Source: Cudoniella acicularis (Eukaryota > Ascomycota > Leotiomycetes > Helotiales > Helotiaceae). From it: a stretch of 64,000 nucleotides of DNA. Made by a program: the position numbers and the translations under genes. The stretch lies in the NCBI GenBank assembly GCA_013054445.1, contig JAAMPI010000015.1, forward strand, positions 1-64,000. Reading direction: 5' to 3'. Positions 11,625-22,032 of the stretch are shown here, in pieces; the first letter of the stretch is position 1; every line of letters starts with the position of its first letter. Below the pieces are notes generated by a model. It saw only the letters and a list, made by a program, of their open reading frames with translations, was not told the origin of the DNA and did no database searches.

Positions 11625-11999
11625 TCAACGAAGATCACCATTGAACATGGCAACGCACTGCTCCTGCTCCGGTCTTGTCATATCAGCATGTATAGCACAT
11701 GAATCTACTCCAATATACCTCAGATAGCGCTCTGGGAAGAGTTGCTCTCGCAGCCAATTAATTATATTTCTTCGTTGGGTTTGAAGCTTGATATATGTAA
11801 CGTTGCTCATTACTCTGGATATACTATAGTATATAAAAGAGGAGATGCTGAGGGAGTTTTTGGGTCTCGCCCCGGATAGGAGGTTGCGTACCTCTTTGTT
11901 CGAAAGAAGAAAATACTGAAGGAGCTGTCGAGTGGGCAGTTGTAGTGGTATGCGATACCAAGCTATACGTGGCCATACCAGCCCAGCGCTATTACACAA
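11625..11999 (-). pseudogene. Relic of a superfamily-2 helicase (C-terminal domain), probably transposon-derived
   Basis: The tract reads SNVTYIKLQTQRRNIINWL ... VDSCAIHADMTRPEQEQCVAMFNG. The order 'call out the strand switch, then IHADMTRPEQE, then the FNG segment' is that of the helicase C-terminal domain of SF2 (RecQ-like or related) enzymes, just before motif V. After FNGDLR the frame stops at once and motifs V and VI are missing. No ATP-binding half is visible on the other side. Multi-copy genes of this kind occur in fungal genomes, but the exact family is inference. It lies in the gene-poor, relic-rich segment. Confidence 0.4.
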
Positions 12000-14690
12000 G
12001 CGGTAGCTCCCTTAAGGAGCATACCAGAGTAGCCAGTACAATACCAGTTTTGTTCATACCACCTTTATGTTCCAGTACAGTAGTCAAGTGCAATAGTTGA
12101 ATGTTTTGTGTTGACTATACTGTCCCTGGCGCTATCAAGTACACTCCCACTTTCACTTTCTCTTTCTCTTTCTCTTTCACACTACGCTTTCGCTTTCAAC
12201 CTCACCATCGCTGTCAATTCTTAAAATCCTGCACCATAAATCTCACTCTCGAGTCCTTTCCTTTAAAAAACCAACAAAAGCCCTTCGCCCGGGCCATAAT
12301 ACTCACAACTGACGTTTTAATAACCAAGGTCTATCCCCACAACAGAAAGTAATGAGTCAGACGGGGAAATCGAAAATTGCGTTTGCTTGCTCTTGTTTAC
12401 TCGTGCTTGCTCTTGCAAGTTAGACATCTATTAGGGGTTTTCTTTTATATTTGAATCGAGGGGTGGGTCTTAGATGCGTGCTGATTCCGTGAGTGTTCTT
12501 CCAGGGACGAGGAATTCACTGTGACTCCGCGAGTGGGAATTGAATACCTATTCTTGGAAAAGAACCTAGACGCAAGGTATTAAACGAGGAGAAAGCCATC
12601 TCAGCACCTTCTCCATAAAGCTGGTCACGAATGTCATGTTGATAAATAACCGCAGCTTCCGCAAAGGATCTCCAGGCTCACATATACATTTCGCAAAAGG
12701 GTTTGTATCCATTAGGTAGTGATGATGTTTGGAATTGCTAAAATCTCGAGGATTGCAAACCTCTGATAAACTTACTGTTGTTGGTTGTGTTTTGAGTTGT
12801 TAGTATAAGCTTTGCTGTCAACTCTCAATACGGTTGCTAGGAAGTCGTTTGGTTGTCGCTTTGCATACAGCGTTGGATGGACTTGAAATTCCATAGGCGT
12901 AAGGGTTGGATGTAGCCATGACCCTATCACTCAGTTTTGGAAATAAGTTGAAATGTGTTCTCCCTAGCAAGGCTGTCTTTAAAACTCTCAAAGCAAAGGC
13001 CGCCTCTCTGTCGAGTAAGAGTCGACTGTGTAAATAAAATCCGCTGCAGTCGTACGACAGAACAATGTGTTGGTCCTAAACGCATATGCCTTCTATAGTC
13101 ACGCAGCTCGTAATATGGGCTGGTGTTAGTGCAAAGAGCTATGTAAATGTGTGCAAGTGAATTAGCAAATAGTTAACAGGTTGCTTCCCTTGTCTTGAAC
13201 ACTGGGTTTGCATAGGCCTGTGAACCCCAGCTATTCCGACAGCACAAAATCAGTACAGGAAATGCGCGAGAGAATTATCGTCCTACCGAGGTAAGAAGTG
13301 GGAAGTATTTATAAAAGCTACTAGTCATTTAGCGACAGGATAAATGTAGAACCAAAGTACCAGGAAAGATTCCAAAAAAATAAGAGGTAACCAAAGTGGC
13401 CTTAGCGCACCTTTCTCCCTTGTAGATCGGCAAAATGATGTCAAATCACATGCTATTTGGAGAGTTAAATTTCTAAGAGCGTGAGTGGCAGTTGCACGAG
13501 TTGTGTTTTGTATTTGAAGACGATAGAGTTGGGTCAATAGGTGACAACCGAGCAAGTAAACGTAAACCGAACAAAGGAATGACAGCACTGTATACAAGAT
13601 CTTACAAGTATTCCTTACCAAGAGGGGAGAAATTTTTCATTTTAGAGCGCTAGTCTTCGCTAGAGTCGCTGTGAAGTTCTAGAGCCCGCGAGATATCATG
13701 CTGCCCCAAGGTACTTGGACATTCCCTCTTCACGATAACGATCTATTTCTCACGTTTGAATTGCGCATGCATAAGTGTATTTTAAGTGGAAAAAGATTGT
13801 GAGTCCTCTCCCTTGCTTCGCGCACCCACAGTGTAGGTGAATTCTGATATCTCATCTAATATAATTACTGGGAAAGTATAGCATGAACACTTTAAAATTT
13901 AAGGCAAAAAGAAGCACTCTGTAGCCACGGGGTAAATATTAGAAATTTTTTACTCTGCCTAATAGAAATACCAAAAATTAAACTAACATTTAGATTCGTA
14001 GTTATTTTAATATTTTGAAGTGTTGTTGAGGACTTCGCGACCTAAACGAACATTAAGCGAGCCGAGGCAGATCTACAAAAAACTTACCCAAAAAAAACTC
14101 CCTCAACCCATACTCCTTAGGAGGTTACAAAACCAAAAGAATTGAAAAAAAGAGAGGGGGGCTGACCCGGGTATGAAGATATTAAAGAGGGTGAACCCTT
14201 CAATACCAACTGTCCCATAATATAGCAGCCTCCTGTAGAAACAGGAGCTGGATGCCCTACCACCAGACCCATCAACCCCGAGCGCAAAACCGCTTAAATT
14301 GAATTATAAGGGTTATTTGTTGGATGGGTCCCGAGTGAGGCTGTGAGCCGGACATTTCTATAGCAACGAGGCAAAATTAGGCGGTGGGCATCAACTTACT
14401 TATTGCTGATACAATAGATCAAAGAAACGGATAAATCTATACATTAAGCCACTGCTCAATTTTTTCTTTAGAGAAGCTGAGTCTCTACATGGTTGCAGAT
14501 GTATTTGGAATTTCTTGGGCTGAAATCTAAGTGTGGATAGAGCTCTAAAACTCTGGAACAGACGCGACTTTTCGACTGAGCCGCTCATCATCTAAAACGC
14601 AAACACTTTACCGTGGCAAAGAGTCAATGCAGCAAAAATAAGAAGAAAATATTAGAGAAACATGATGAAGATATTGAAGGTCGGGGATTC
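12000..14690. other. Gene desert, no gene recognised
   Basis: About 2.7 kb with only short, unsupported open frames. It includes a pyrimidine microrepeat (TTTCTC/TTTCTT) near 12150 and GCTTGCTCTTG-type repeats near 12385-12420. The 13850-14060 part is noticeably A+T-rich. The 14100-14340 stretch has A-runs and looks like mobile-element remains, but I cannot name an element. Confidence 0.4.
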
Positions 14691-15428
14691 AGGCTATTTT
14701 CGGCCATCCCATGGATAAGTAGGTGACATCGTGATGTCGAATAACGCGGGAGTAGTATTGGGGAGGGTACCTACCTGGTATTGATTTCGACACTGTGATG
14801 ACTTGCATCGTAATCTGGGCGAGATGGATTCCTGGCCAGGATTCGATGCAATCAATGTTACCAGGTCACGAACAATTGGGAATGAAGCGGAGAAAGAATC
14901 GATATTGGAACTTTCTTTTTTGTATCGTCGTGGGCTCGTTCCCCTTTCTCCTTCCTCCTTGCAACCATAAAATCCCTCGCCCAACATTGTTAGCAAAAAG
15001 CCAAAGGGTAAAAAATGTCCTCCAAAGAATGCACAGCCCGTTTGCACGAGTCGGTCGCCCTTCTTTTCTATCATTAACTCCTCAAATTTCAACCCTACAA
15101 GAAAAACATGATAGATACCATCCTGTATGTTCATTGGCCGTCCTATTTTTCCCGGCCTCACCCTAACAAAAGATTCGTCTCTGACTGACGTTTAGACTTT
15201 CAGCACCAAAACTCCATCGCTTATCGCTGTCGCAAAATGCTACTTCCGACTGTTACACCACGCTTCGAAATCAAGCCTCTCCACGAGCCACCAAAACGCC
15301 TCCACTACCGAGGAAGTTTTCCCCTCAAAACATTATGCTTGCTCTTCTCTGTTTTCTCAAGCGCCCAGCACACGTCCCCATCTTTCGGTCGCGCCGCTTC
15401 AATGTCTTCACACGCTTGACCTTGAGGT
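14691..15428. other. Intergenic, open frames present but unsupported
   Basis: A 155-codon minus-strand frame and a 123-codon plus-strand frame overlap over most of this stretch. Neither shows a motif, domain or neighbouring exon. I see no confident gene. Confidence 0.35.
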
Positions 15429-16157
15429 TCAGATCCATGATTCCGAACGCGACGACAAGTCATTGAAATCTCCTACAACGCGAGAAGGCGCGCTCGTCGC
15501 GTGTTTTAACAGCATCTTCCCACTTTGAATCCACCAACCTGCGCGTTCCTCATCTCGTCTCAGGATCTCGAAAGCTGTGAAGAGGAAGCTAGCTAGAAGA
15601 GTGATTTCCCAGACTTCAGAGCTAGCTTCACCTGCCAAATTGTTCAGCAGTTCATTCAGAAGTCTGATGGCTTTGGCGTAGTGCCGGTAGGCAGAGCGAT
15701 GGATATCCATGGCCCTGGGATCGCTGTGGCTCGAGCGAGTCTGGTGGATCATGGAGGTGCCCAAGATGAGATGCCGTATACATGGTTCTACATGGCATGT
15801 TTGGAGCATCAGTGACCACAGTCCCGTACCGGAGAAGTAGTCAATCTTGTTCAGAGATCCCGTCAGCAAGCGCTGGAAGAACAATCGATCTTGGTAGCTA
15901 AGCTCAAAGGCTGCGAGAGGAGCAGATGGATTGTTGATGATCCCAATCACGCGAGATTCCTTTGGCAAGGACGAAGAACGCCGTGGAGGAGTTGGAGGCG
16001 GCGGTCTTGAGACGGCGTAATTTGAGAAGTCACATCTCCGACTTGGATGAGGGCATTGATTACAAGTGGGCGGCTTCCGTACTGTCACCGCTGCTTGAAG
16101 TTTTGGGATCCTCACTTCATCAATTCTGTTCCTGATCAGCTTTTGGTCCAAGCTCAC
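15429..16157 (-). pseudogene. Truncated fungal transcription factor (half Zn2Cys6 cluster plus fungal TF domain)
   Basis: The frame contains RKPPTCNQCPHPSRRCDFSN, the second half of a Zn2Cys6 cluster with exact CxxCx6C spacing. It continues into a fungal-specific TF regulatory domain (ELSYQDRLFFQRLLTG, FSGTGLWSLMLQTCHVEPCIRHLILG). The first half of the zinc cluster is not found. An upstream frame at 16474-16154 ends its useful part with TRTRKG, the usual lead-in to the first cysteine, but then diverges. There is no ATG at the head of this frame. The C-terminus stops at SRSESWI after ~240 codons, whereas such factors are normally over 450 aa. Coding-like fragments downstream (for example VVEAFWWLVERLDFEAW) are out of frame. 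I infer a decayed regulator. Confidence 0.55.
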
Positions 16158-16474
16158 AAGATGTGGAACACAAACTTGTACGTTGCCACAAAGTCAACTA
16201 TCGGTGGTCCTTTCCTCGTTCTCGTGTACGAAGCATCATGAAATTCATGATCAAATTCAGGTCTGTCGCAATCGTTCTGCCAGGCATAGATATCCTCCTG
16301 TGCTTGACGGCGTCTCCGCACGGACGGGATAGCTCGAATGGCGATTTTTGTCTTGAGCAATTGGTCGACACTCAGTGACAAGATATGTTTCTTCCCCTTC
16401 GTCTTCGAAGAAGAGAACCACACGAATTGCGGGCGATGAAAAACGAGCTTCCTCTCCGTTTCGTCCCACATCAT

Positions 16475-17493
16475 CGACCTCGACTCACCGCACCTGCAGT
16501 CGCCAGAAAGTTAGGTTGGTCCGGTCTCCTTATCAGTCAGTCAAACTAATTTGAAAAGCAAAAACCTTCCCCGCTCCGCTCAAAAGGTTTCTCCACCACA
16601 CATTGTCCGAGTATAGCGTGCCATTATATACAGTTCATAGTTGACAACATATGGGACCGTCTCTCTTGCAGCTGCAGTCTGCAGACTTTCTGCAGCTGTG
16701 CTCCTTCTTCTGTTCCCAGAAATCAAATTTATCCGGGTTGCCGCATTAAAAGATCTCATGTGCAGCAAGCGTGCAAGCGAGAGTGATTCGCTGGCGAGCC
16801 ACGATCCAAACCGTTTCTAGGCGATCGACTCTGGGATCGGCTGGCGAACCACGGATTTCTTTCCTGGGAGATTTGGAACTGCATGGTTAAGACAGGGTCC
16901 TCCTATATTTAAATGACCAGAGGCAGGCCAATTGGACGGGGGTTTGGCGGATTGCATGTCTTATGCGCGCGGAAATTGGGAGGGAAGGGGCTGGGAAAGA
17001 TGGGGGAGACGGGAGGTCTAGGGGGGAGGGCTTCAGGAGGTTGAGGAACGAGTGGCGCGTGCTGGGTGTGTTGGCCCTGGATGTGAGGTTGTTTTGAACG
17101 TTGGACGTTTCTCGTTTCTTCCCCCGGAAATTTTTTAGATACGGTAGCGCATGATGTGTCAAAATCCGAGTTTGCATTGACAGCATATGCACAGGTCAAG
17201 ATAAGGTTCTTGGAGGCTCTAGAAGACATCTATGCTCTCGGCAATTGATTTGAACTCTCAAGGCGAAATCTTTTTTATTTGGAGAGAAAATCATCGAACG
17301 CTACGAGTATCTGCTATCAGCGCGAAAATGCCAATACCAAAGCCATCCGCAAGATGTCTCAAAGGAGCCATCACCACAATCACCCTGGGCAGTCTGCAAC
17401 CCTTCATCACCACGAAAGACGTCCACTTGCAACAGCGCACCACATCCCAGCCACCACCGGCCCGGGAACGGTACGGTACGTAGGTACCAACCT
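16475..17493. other. Intergenic, no gene recognised
   Basis: Includes an imperfect direct repeat near 16790-16850 (ttcgctggcgagccacgatcc / tcggctggcgaaccacggatt). Two overlapping Pro-rich minus-strand frames at 16887-17229 look like shadows rather than genes. Confidence 0.4.
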
Positions 17494-18321
17494 TCAAAGC
17501 ACAACGGCGAGCGCAAAACCATCCCAGCCTTTCGCCCCAACGGTCTGAACGGCCGTGCACTCAACTCGCTTCTCCACTTTCAACATCTCGAACAGCTTCC
17601 GAACACCCATCACTGGCGATTCGACATTGTTTTTGTCAATCACCTTTCCGTAGCGGACCACGTTGTCAACCACGATCACGGTTCCCTTTCTGCTGAGCTT
17701 TAGGGCCCATTTGAAATAGCCGGGGTTGTTGTCCTTGTCGGCGTCGATGAAGATCATGTCGAATGGCTCGGTGCTCTCGGCGCCCATCCTTTCGAGAGTT
17801 GAGAGGGCTGGGCCAAGCTTGATCTCGACTTTAGAGGCAAAGCCGGCGTTGGAAATGTTGGTGGCTGCGATTTGGGCACGCTCGGGGTTGATTTCCAGTG
17901 TGATGAGCTTTCCATCCTCTGGGAGGGCTTTGGCGAACCACTATGAGGCAATTAGTATTTTGTTCAGTAAGTTTTCAACTCTGGGTGGGCAAAAGTCCAC
18001 CGTGGACTTGAACCGGGTGGCATCAGGTGATATCAAACTGCCATAAAAATTCAGAGGTATGAAAGAGGGCGCACTTACAATAGCAGAGTAACCACCAAGA
18101 GTGCCGACTTCAAGGATGCGCTTGGCATTGTTCATCTTGGCAAGCATGTACAAGAGCTTTCCCTCATTGGGAGCGACGTCAATGGCGGGGATTGAATGCT
18201 CAGTGTTGGTTTTGAGAGTGGACTCAAGAGCAGCATCAGGTGCAACGAGAGCATCGCAGATCCAGTGCTCAACCGAAGTAAGAGCGGCTGCAGCCTCCTT
18301 CGAATTGATGAGGTGAGCCAT
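17494..18321 (-). CDS. Class-I SAM O-methyltransferase (CCoAOMT / family-3 type)
   Basis: There are two exons, 18321-18079 and 17940-17494 (intron 138 nt), giving 230 aa, the usual family size. The start at 18321 is the first ATG and has good context (caacATGG). The SAM site is split by the intron: KRILEVGTLGGYSAI, then WFAKALPEDGKLITLEINPE. A metal/SAM-binding segment FDMIFIDADKDNNPGYFKWAL and VIVVDNVVRYGKVID follow. These match Mg-dependent caffeoyl-CoA-like O-methyltransferases, which in fungi methylate catechol-type small molecules. Upstream lie two copies of a ~65-bp direct repeat (18379-18446 and 18488-18555), in the 5' leader or promoter. Confidence 0.92.
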
Positions 18322-18378
18322 GTTGTTGAGGTATGCAGTACTTGAAGAATCTGATTTCGAAATTTTTGAGTTGGTGAA

Positions 18379-18555
18379 TTGACAAGTGGTCAAGAAGACG
18401 AGACTCAGCTCTGTTTTCCTAGATTGAAGTTTTTTTGGGGTAAGGAGTATTTGAGGAGTGCAGCTTCTTAGTCTTGAATCGCTAGAGTTGACAAGTAGTC
18501 AAGAAGTCGAGATTCAGCTCTGTTTGCCCTGGTTGAGGGTTTGTTGAAGGTCAGG
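18379..18555. repeat. Two ~65-bp direct repeats upstream of the class-I O-methyltransferase
   Basis: The segments starting ttgacaagtggtcaagaag (18379) and ttgacaagtagtcaagaag (18487) share about 40 bp of high identity and then diverge gradually. They are spaced 109 bp apart. The first copy begins about 58 bp upstream of the start codon, so the duplication sits in the leader or core promoter. Confidence 0.7.
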
Positions 18556-19401
18556 AGAGATTTATTCACGGAACTGTGGTGGCTTTTATAGCCATCCTCC
18601 GATTGTGATGTAATTCAACGGTGAATTTAAAGTTATTGGTTTCCAAATTTTCATCCTGCAGATCTTCAATTGAATCTTGAGTCACTTCTTTCAGTTATAC
18701 TGGGAAGGTACGGAGTTTGCGACTTCCTCCCCTTAGCCGATATCCGTAGCCTGCAGGACGTGCCAATAACATTGGAATTTAATTCCTTATGATACGGTAA
18801 CTAAATCCGAGACCTGGAAATATATGCAGAGCATGCTTAGCCGTTTGTATATTGATAAGATAATGCGGGCTGGAGCCTGGCTAACATGCACCAACAGATC
18901 TTGCAGTAGACCCATGTTGACAGTTCGAGGAATTATGCCTCCTGTCCTTGGACAATCACAACGTCATATCAGATTGAAAGTTAAAAGCCAGTGAGAGCTA
19001 CTAGGTCAGTTGCAATATGTTGTGGACATCTCTCATTTTCTGAGCACATCTATTAGTTTGAAAGCCATTCGTTTTGTAGGCTGAAGAGTGGGAAAAAGGA
19101 AGAAGGACGGAGGAAAGCTAGCTATAAGTAGATCATGTATAATTTCGTCCAGATATATTTTCCATTCTGAGAGCGGCGGCCTTTATACGTCTATCTTCTA
19201 CAAGCGTGTTCCCTTTTGTAAGTCTCGTTTGTGAGTACTTCTCCTCGTATGACTTCGAATGACTGACTCCCTGTCATTGAAGCTACGTCGCACCTGACTG
19301 TCCCAAGACTGCTTATTGGCTATTAAGAACATTTTAATGGCCCAGTAGGGTCCATTTCTCCCCAGTTGAAGAATAAATGATTATTTGATAGGTCTGGATT
19401 C
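18556..19401. other. Intergenic, no gene recognised
   Basis: Promoter side of the O-methyltransferase and 3' flank of the thioesterase gene. No coding potential or repeat noticed. Confidence 0.4.
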
Positions 19402-20337
19402 TCAATAATTCTCGACTATTGGTTTGAGTTTTATCTTCTTTGGGACAACAAATAGTCCTTTGGCTTCCACACAAACATTCCCTTCCAGTGTCTCTACTCT
19501 GCCGTTAACCCAGCCCTTCCTCTCCGTATATCCCTCGGCTATTGGGACCGCTCTTATCACATAGAAAGAGTTCGTAATAATCGGCTTCAGGTACTTCAGC
19601 TCCAGGTTCGCAGTAACTCCCGTTTGTGCTGGGAATTTTCTGACGGCACATCGACCCAATACCTCATCCACAACAGTAGCAATAACACCCCCGTGTACAA
19701 CACCAGGCCAGCCCGCAATTGCTCCTCCAAACCAAATAATCGTCACAGCCTCCCCAGAATCCTTGTTATAGAAGACACGCTGGAATCCTCCTAGGGCACG
19801 AGCTCCTGCCAAAGGTCCAGTCGTAAGTCTGGCTCCCCGAGCCTCCTCAGGTACACTCGAGTATGATTCGTAGGAAACCCAATTCGGATCGGTAGATAGA
19901 GAATGGACGACCGGGAGTTTCTCCGCTTTTGATTGAAGGTAATCAACCATGAGCTGGTCTTCTTTTGAGCCAGCGGTTGGCAGTGGTGGTGGCGCAACAA
20001 CAAGTCGGGTATATTGGCCTGCTGTGAGGCCTATGAGGAGAAAGAAGGTGGCATATATGTATGGGCGTAGGGAGCGTTTTTGCTTTGGTTGGCGAAAGGG
20101 CTGCTGTGCAGCGGATGATGCGAATTGTGAACGGAGGTCTTTAGGTCTTGGAGCTTCGGCAGCAGGTGAGGCATCAGGAGGAGGTGGTGGAGGGGTCGAA
20201 TATTGACGTCGATGTTGATATTCGCTGAAAAAAGGGCGCCAAGCTTGAGTCCCGACGACCTTGAAGCATCTTTGCCCAGAACTGGTAAAAGCTTTGGGTA
20301 TCGAGGGCGAAGTACGTATATATAATCGAGTAATCAT
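19402..20337 (-). CDS. Mitochondrial thioesterase-superfamily (hotdog, 4HBT-like) protein
   Basis: Single exon of 311 aa, with an ATG at 20337 in frame. The N-terminus (MITRLYIRTSPSIPKAF, Arg/Ser-rich) looks like a mitochondrial presequence. A Pro-rich linker follows, then one hydrophobic membrane segment at about residues 90-108 (YIYATFFLLIGLTAGQY). The C-terminal hotdog fold is recognised from GWPGVVHGGVIATVVDEVLG, the catalytic/hotdog-helix region, followed by TANLELKYLKPI. This layout matches fungal mitochondrial membrane-anchored thioesterases (yeast Fmp10-like). The substrate is probably an acyl-CoA, but this is inferred from the family. Confidence 0.88.
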   Translation of the reverse strand: MITRLYIRTSPSIPKAFTSSGQRCFKVVGTQAWRPFFSEYQHRRQYSTPPPPPPDASPAAEAPRPKDLRSQFASSAAQQPFRQPKQKRSLRPYIYATFFLLIGLTAGQYTRLVVAPPPLPTAGSKEDQLMVDYLQSKAEKLPVVHSLSTDPNWVSYESYSSVPEEARGARLTTGPLAGARALGGFQRVFYNKDSGEAVTIIWFGGAIAGWPGVVHGGVIATVVDEVLGRCAVRKFPAQTGVTANLELKYLKPIITNSFYVIRAVPIAEGYTERKGWVNGRVETLEGNVCVEAKGLFVVPKKIKLKPIVENY

Positions 20338-20859
20338 TCTTGACGTGTGAGTAGCTCTACGAAGATCGAAGAGAGCTCTGGATTTTTAGCAGTTTCGTCT
20401 GATCAACTTTCTGCTAGCATGGCTCCTGGATTTAGATTGTAGAGTTGCGCGTAATACTGGCTTCCGAATTGGGGTCTGCCGGGTACTGGCACGCGATATT
20501 TGTAGACTGGTAAAGGTCAATACTTCATGAGGTTCCTTCAGGTTGCACAGAGCACACCACCAAAGCCTAGGTGCATATCTTTCACAAGGTTATGCCTGCT
20601 TATGCACATCTTGCAGCTGTCTAACGTGTGGGTTTGAGATCAAAATCGCCAACCAATCGATAAGCTTCAGGATGTCACTCCAGGAACAAATTCCTCTCAA
20701 TTAGCACGCCCACCTAGTTTCTTTAGAATATAAAACTCCCATCAGCGAGTCCACCATGGCGTTTTTCTACCTGCATTCACACCATTCTAGGTTTCCTCCA
20801 TGAGACCCTTACTCTCTATATTCCAGCGACATCACTTCTACTTAATAAAGGCATTTCGA
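20338..20859. other. Divergent promoter region between thioesterase gene and arsH pseudogene
   Basis: About 520 bp with no coding-like frame. It lies between two head-to-head loci. Confidence 0.4.
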
Positions 20860-21725
20860 ATGGGTTCCTTACTCCCTCCAAGCAGAGTTCAGAACACTGG
20901 CACAATGCGAGAGCCTCGCCCTCTCAGCAGCAGAAGATGATGCCTCGATCCGAGAAAAATATCGTCCTTTCCTGCTATTGCCCGAAATCGAAGCTGCAGA
21001 CTGGATTTCCAATTTGGAATTGGACACAGCAATCTCAATGGCCGAATCTGAATTAGCACAGCAGAAACCTTGGTTGAAAGTGCTAGTTCTATATGGCAGT
21101 CTGCGAAAACGGTACAAAATCAAGCTCTCCCCAATTCTAAACAAGGCAGAACTAATGTACCTCCTCTAGATCATACAGCAAACTCATGGCCTTCGAAGCC
21201 TCCCGAATCCTTTATCGTCTAAGCTGCGACGTGAGAATCTTCAACCCCTCTAGCCTCCCCACCCGCGACTCCGTCCCCGACACCCACGCCTCTGTACAAG
21301 AGCTCCGCTCGCTGTCCCGGTGGTCAGATGGTCCATGTCTAGTGTTCGCCGGAGCAACACGGCAACCTCACCGCCGTCTTCAAGAATCAAATAGACTGGA
21401 TTCCGTTAGCCAGCGGCTCAATCCGTCCCACACAAGGACGCACCCTCTCGAACCAGAGCAGTTTGCCCATAGCTTGGAGACGGTTTGAGGATGAGGGCGG
21501 TGATGGAAGTGGGGATAAGAGGCTGTTGCCTAGTGGAAATCGGGAGAGGTTGGTGGATTGTATGGAGGAGTTTGTGAAGTTTACAATTGTGATGAGGGGT
21601 AAAGAGGAGCTGTTTGCGGATAGGTATAGTGAACGGAGAGAGAGGGAGAGAAGGCTAGGAAGTTGGTAGTGAAAAGACTGGAGGAGTTGACATTAGCTGG
21701 AACTGATGCTACGGAGAAAGACTGA
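20860..21725 (+). pseudogene. arsH: arsH (NADPH-dependent FMN reductase, arsenic resistance) pseudogene
   Basis: Order of ArsH blocks: LALSAAEDDASIREKYRPFLL, KVLVLYGSLRKR, intron 21112-21169, SYSKLMAFEASRILYRL, VQELRSLSRWSDG, SPEQHGNLTAVFKNQIDWI, SIRPTQGRTLS, NRERLVDCMEEFVKFTIVMR. ArsH reduces FMN and detoxifies organoarsenicals. The gene is broken. The only nearby ATG (20860) is out of frame with the ArsH N-terminus. A single extra T at 21345-21346 shifts the frame between RWSDGPCLV and SPEQHG. At 21450/21451 about 30 residues (the conserved block between RTLS and NQSS, normally containing the nucleotide-binding GGSQSF segment) are missing in frame. A further shift near 21650 separates ERRERE from KLVVKRLEELTLAGTDATEKD, which ends at 21725. 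Loss of a central block together with several shifts argues for a true pseudogene. Confidence 0.85.
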
Positions 21726-22032
21726 GACAGCTGGGTAGCCTGAGAGATTCGTTACTTGTGGATCTCGGAGACTCCTGACGCTGTTCCTGGACAAAACCCC
21801 AGTAAGTGAAATAACTTCATACGAAAACCCAATTTTAAGTTGCTCTGACGATATATTGTGGTTAATGGCATGGCTTAACTCAACAGGCGAGAAATTGTCC
21901 TACGATATCCAATTGGCCTAAGGAGCGTCAAAGTACTATTTTAAGTTTACATTCCGTATAGGCCCTTTCCTATCCTATTTCCTTGTTACATACGTGTTCA
22001 CCTCTTCAAGCTTCTGAATGAACCCGCCATCC

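Noticed and set aside
14694..15161. 155-codon minus-strand open frame
   Set aside because: No motif, no supporting exon, overlapped by an equally long plus-strand frame; likely chance.
17985..18025. B-box-like GGTTCAAGTCC on the minus strand, possible tRNA
   Set aside because: No A-box, acceptor stem or anticodon arm at the right spacing, and it lies in the intron of the class-I O-methyltransferase gene.
1291..18321. Secondary-metabolite cluster suggested by two O-methyltransferases and a zinc-cluster factor
   Set aside because: They are about 15 kb apart, separated by cryptochrome-DASH and a gene desert, with no backbone enzyme; the factor is decayed.
18322..18393. Upstream extension of the class-I O-methyltransferase (TTCQFTNSK...)
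   Set aside because: It would start at TTG; the first ATG is 18321 and gives the normal family length.
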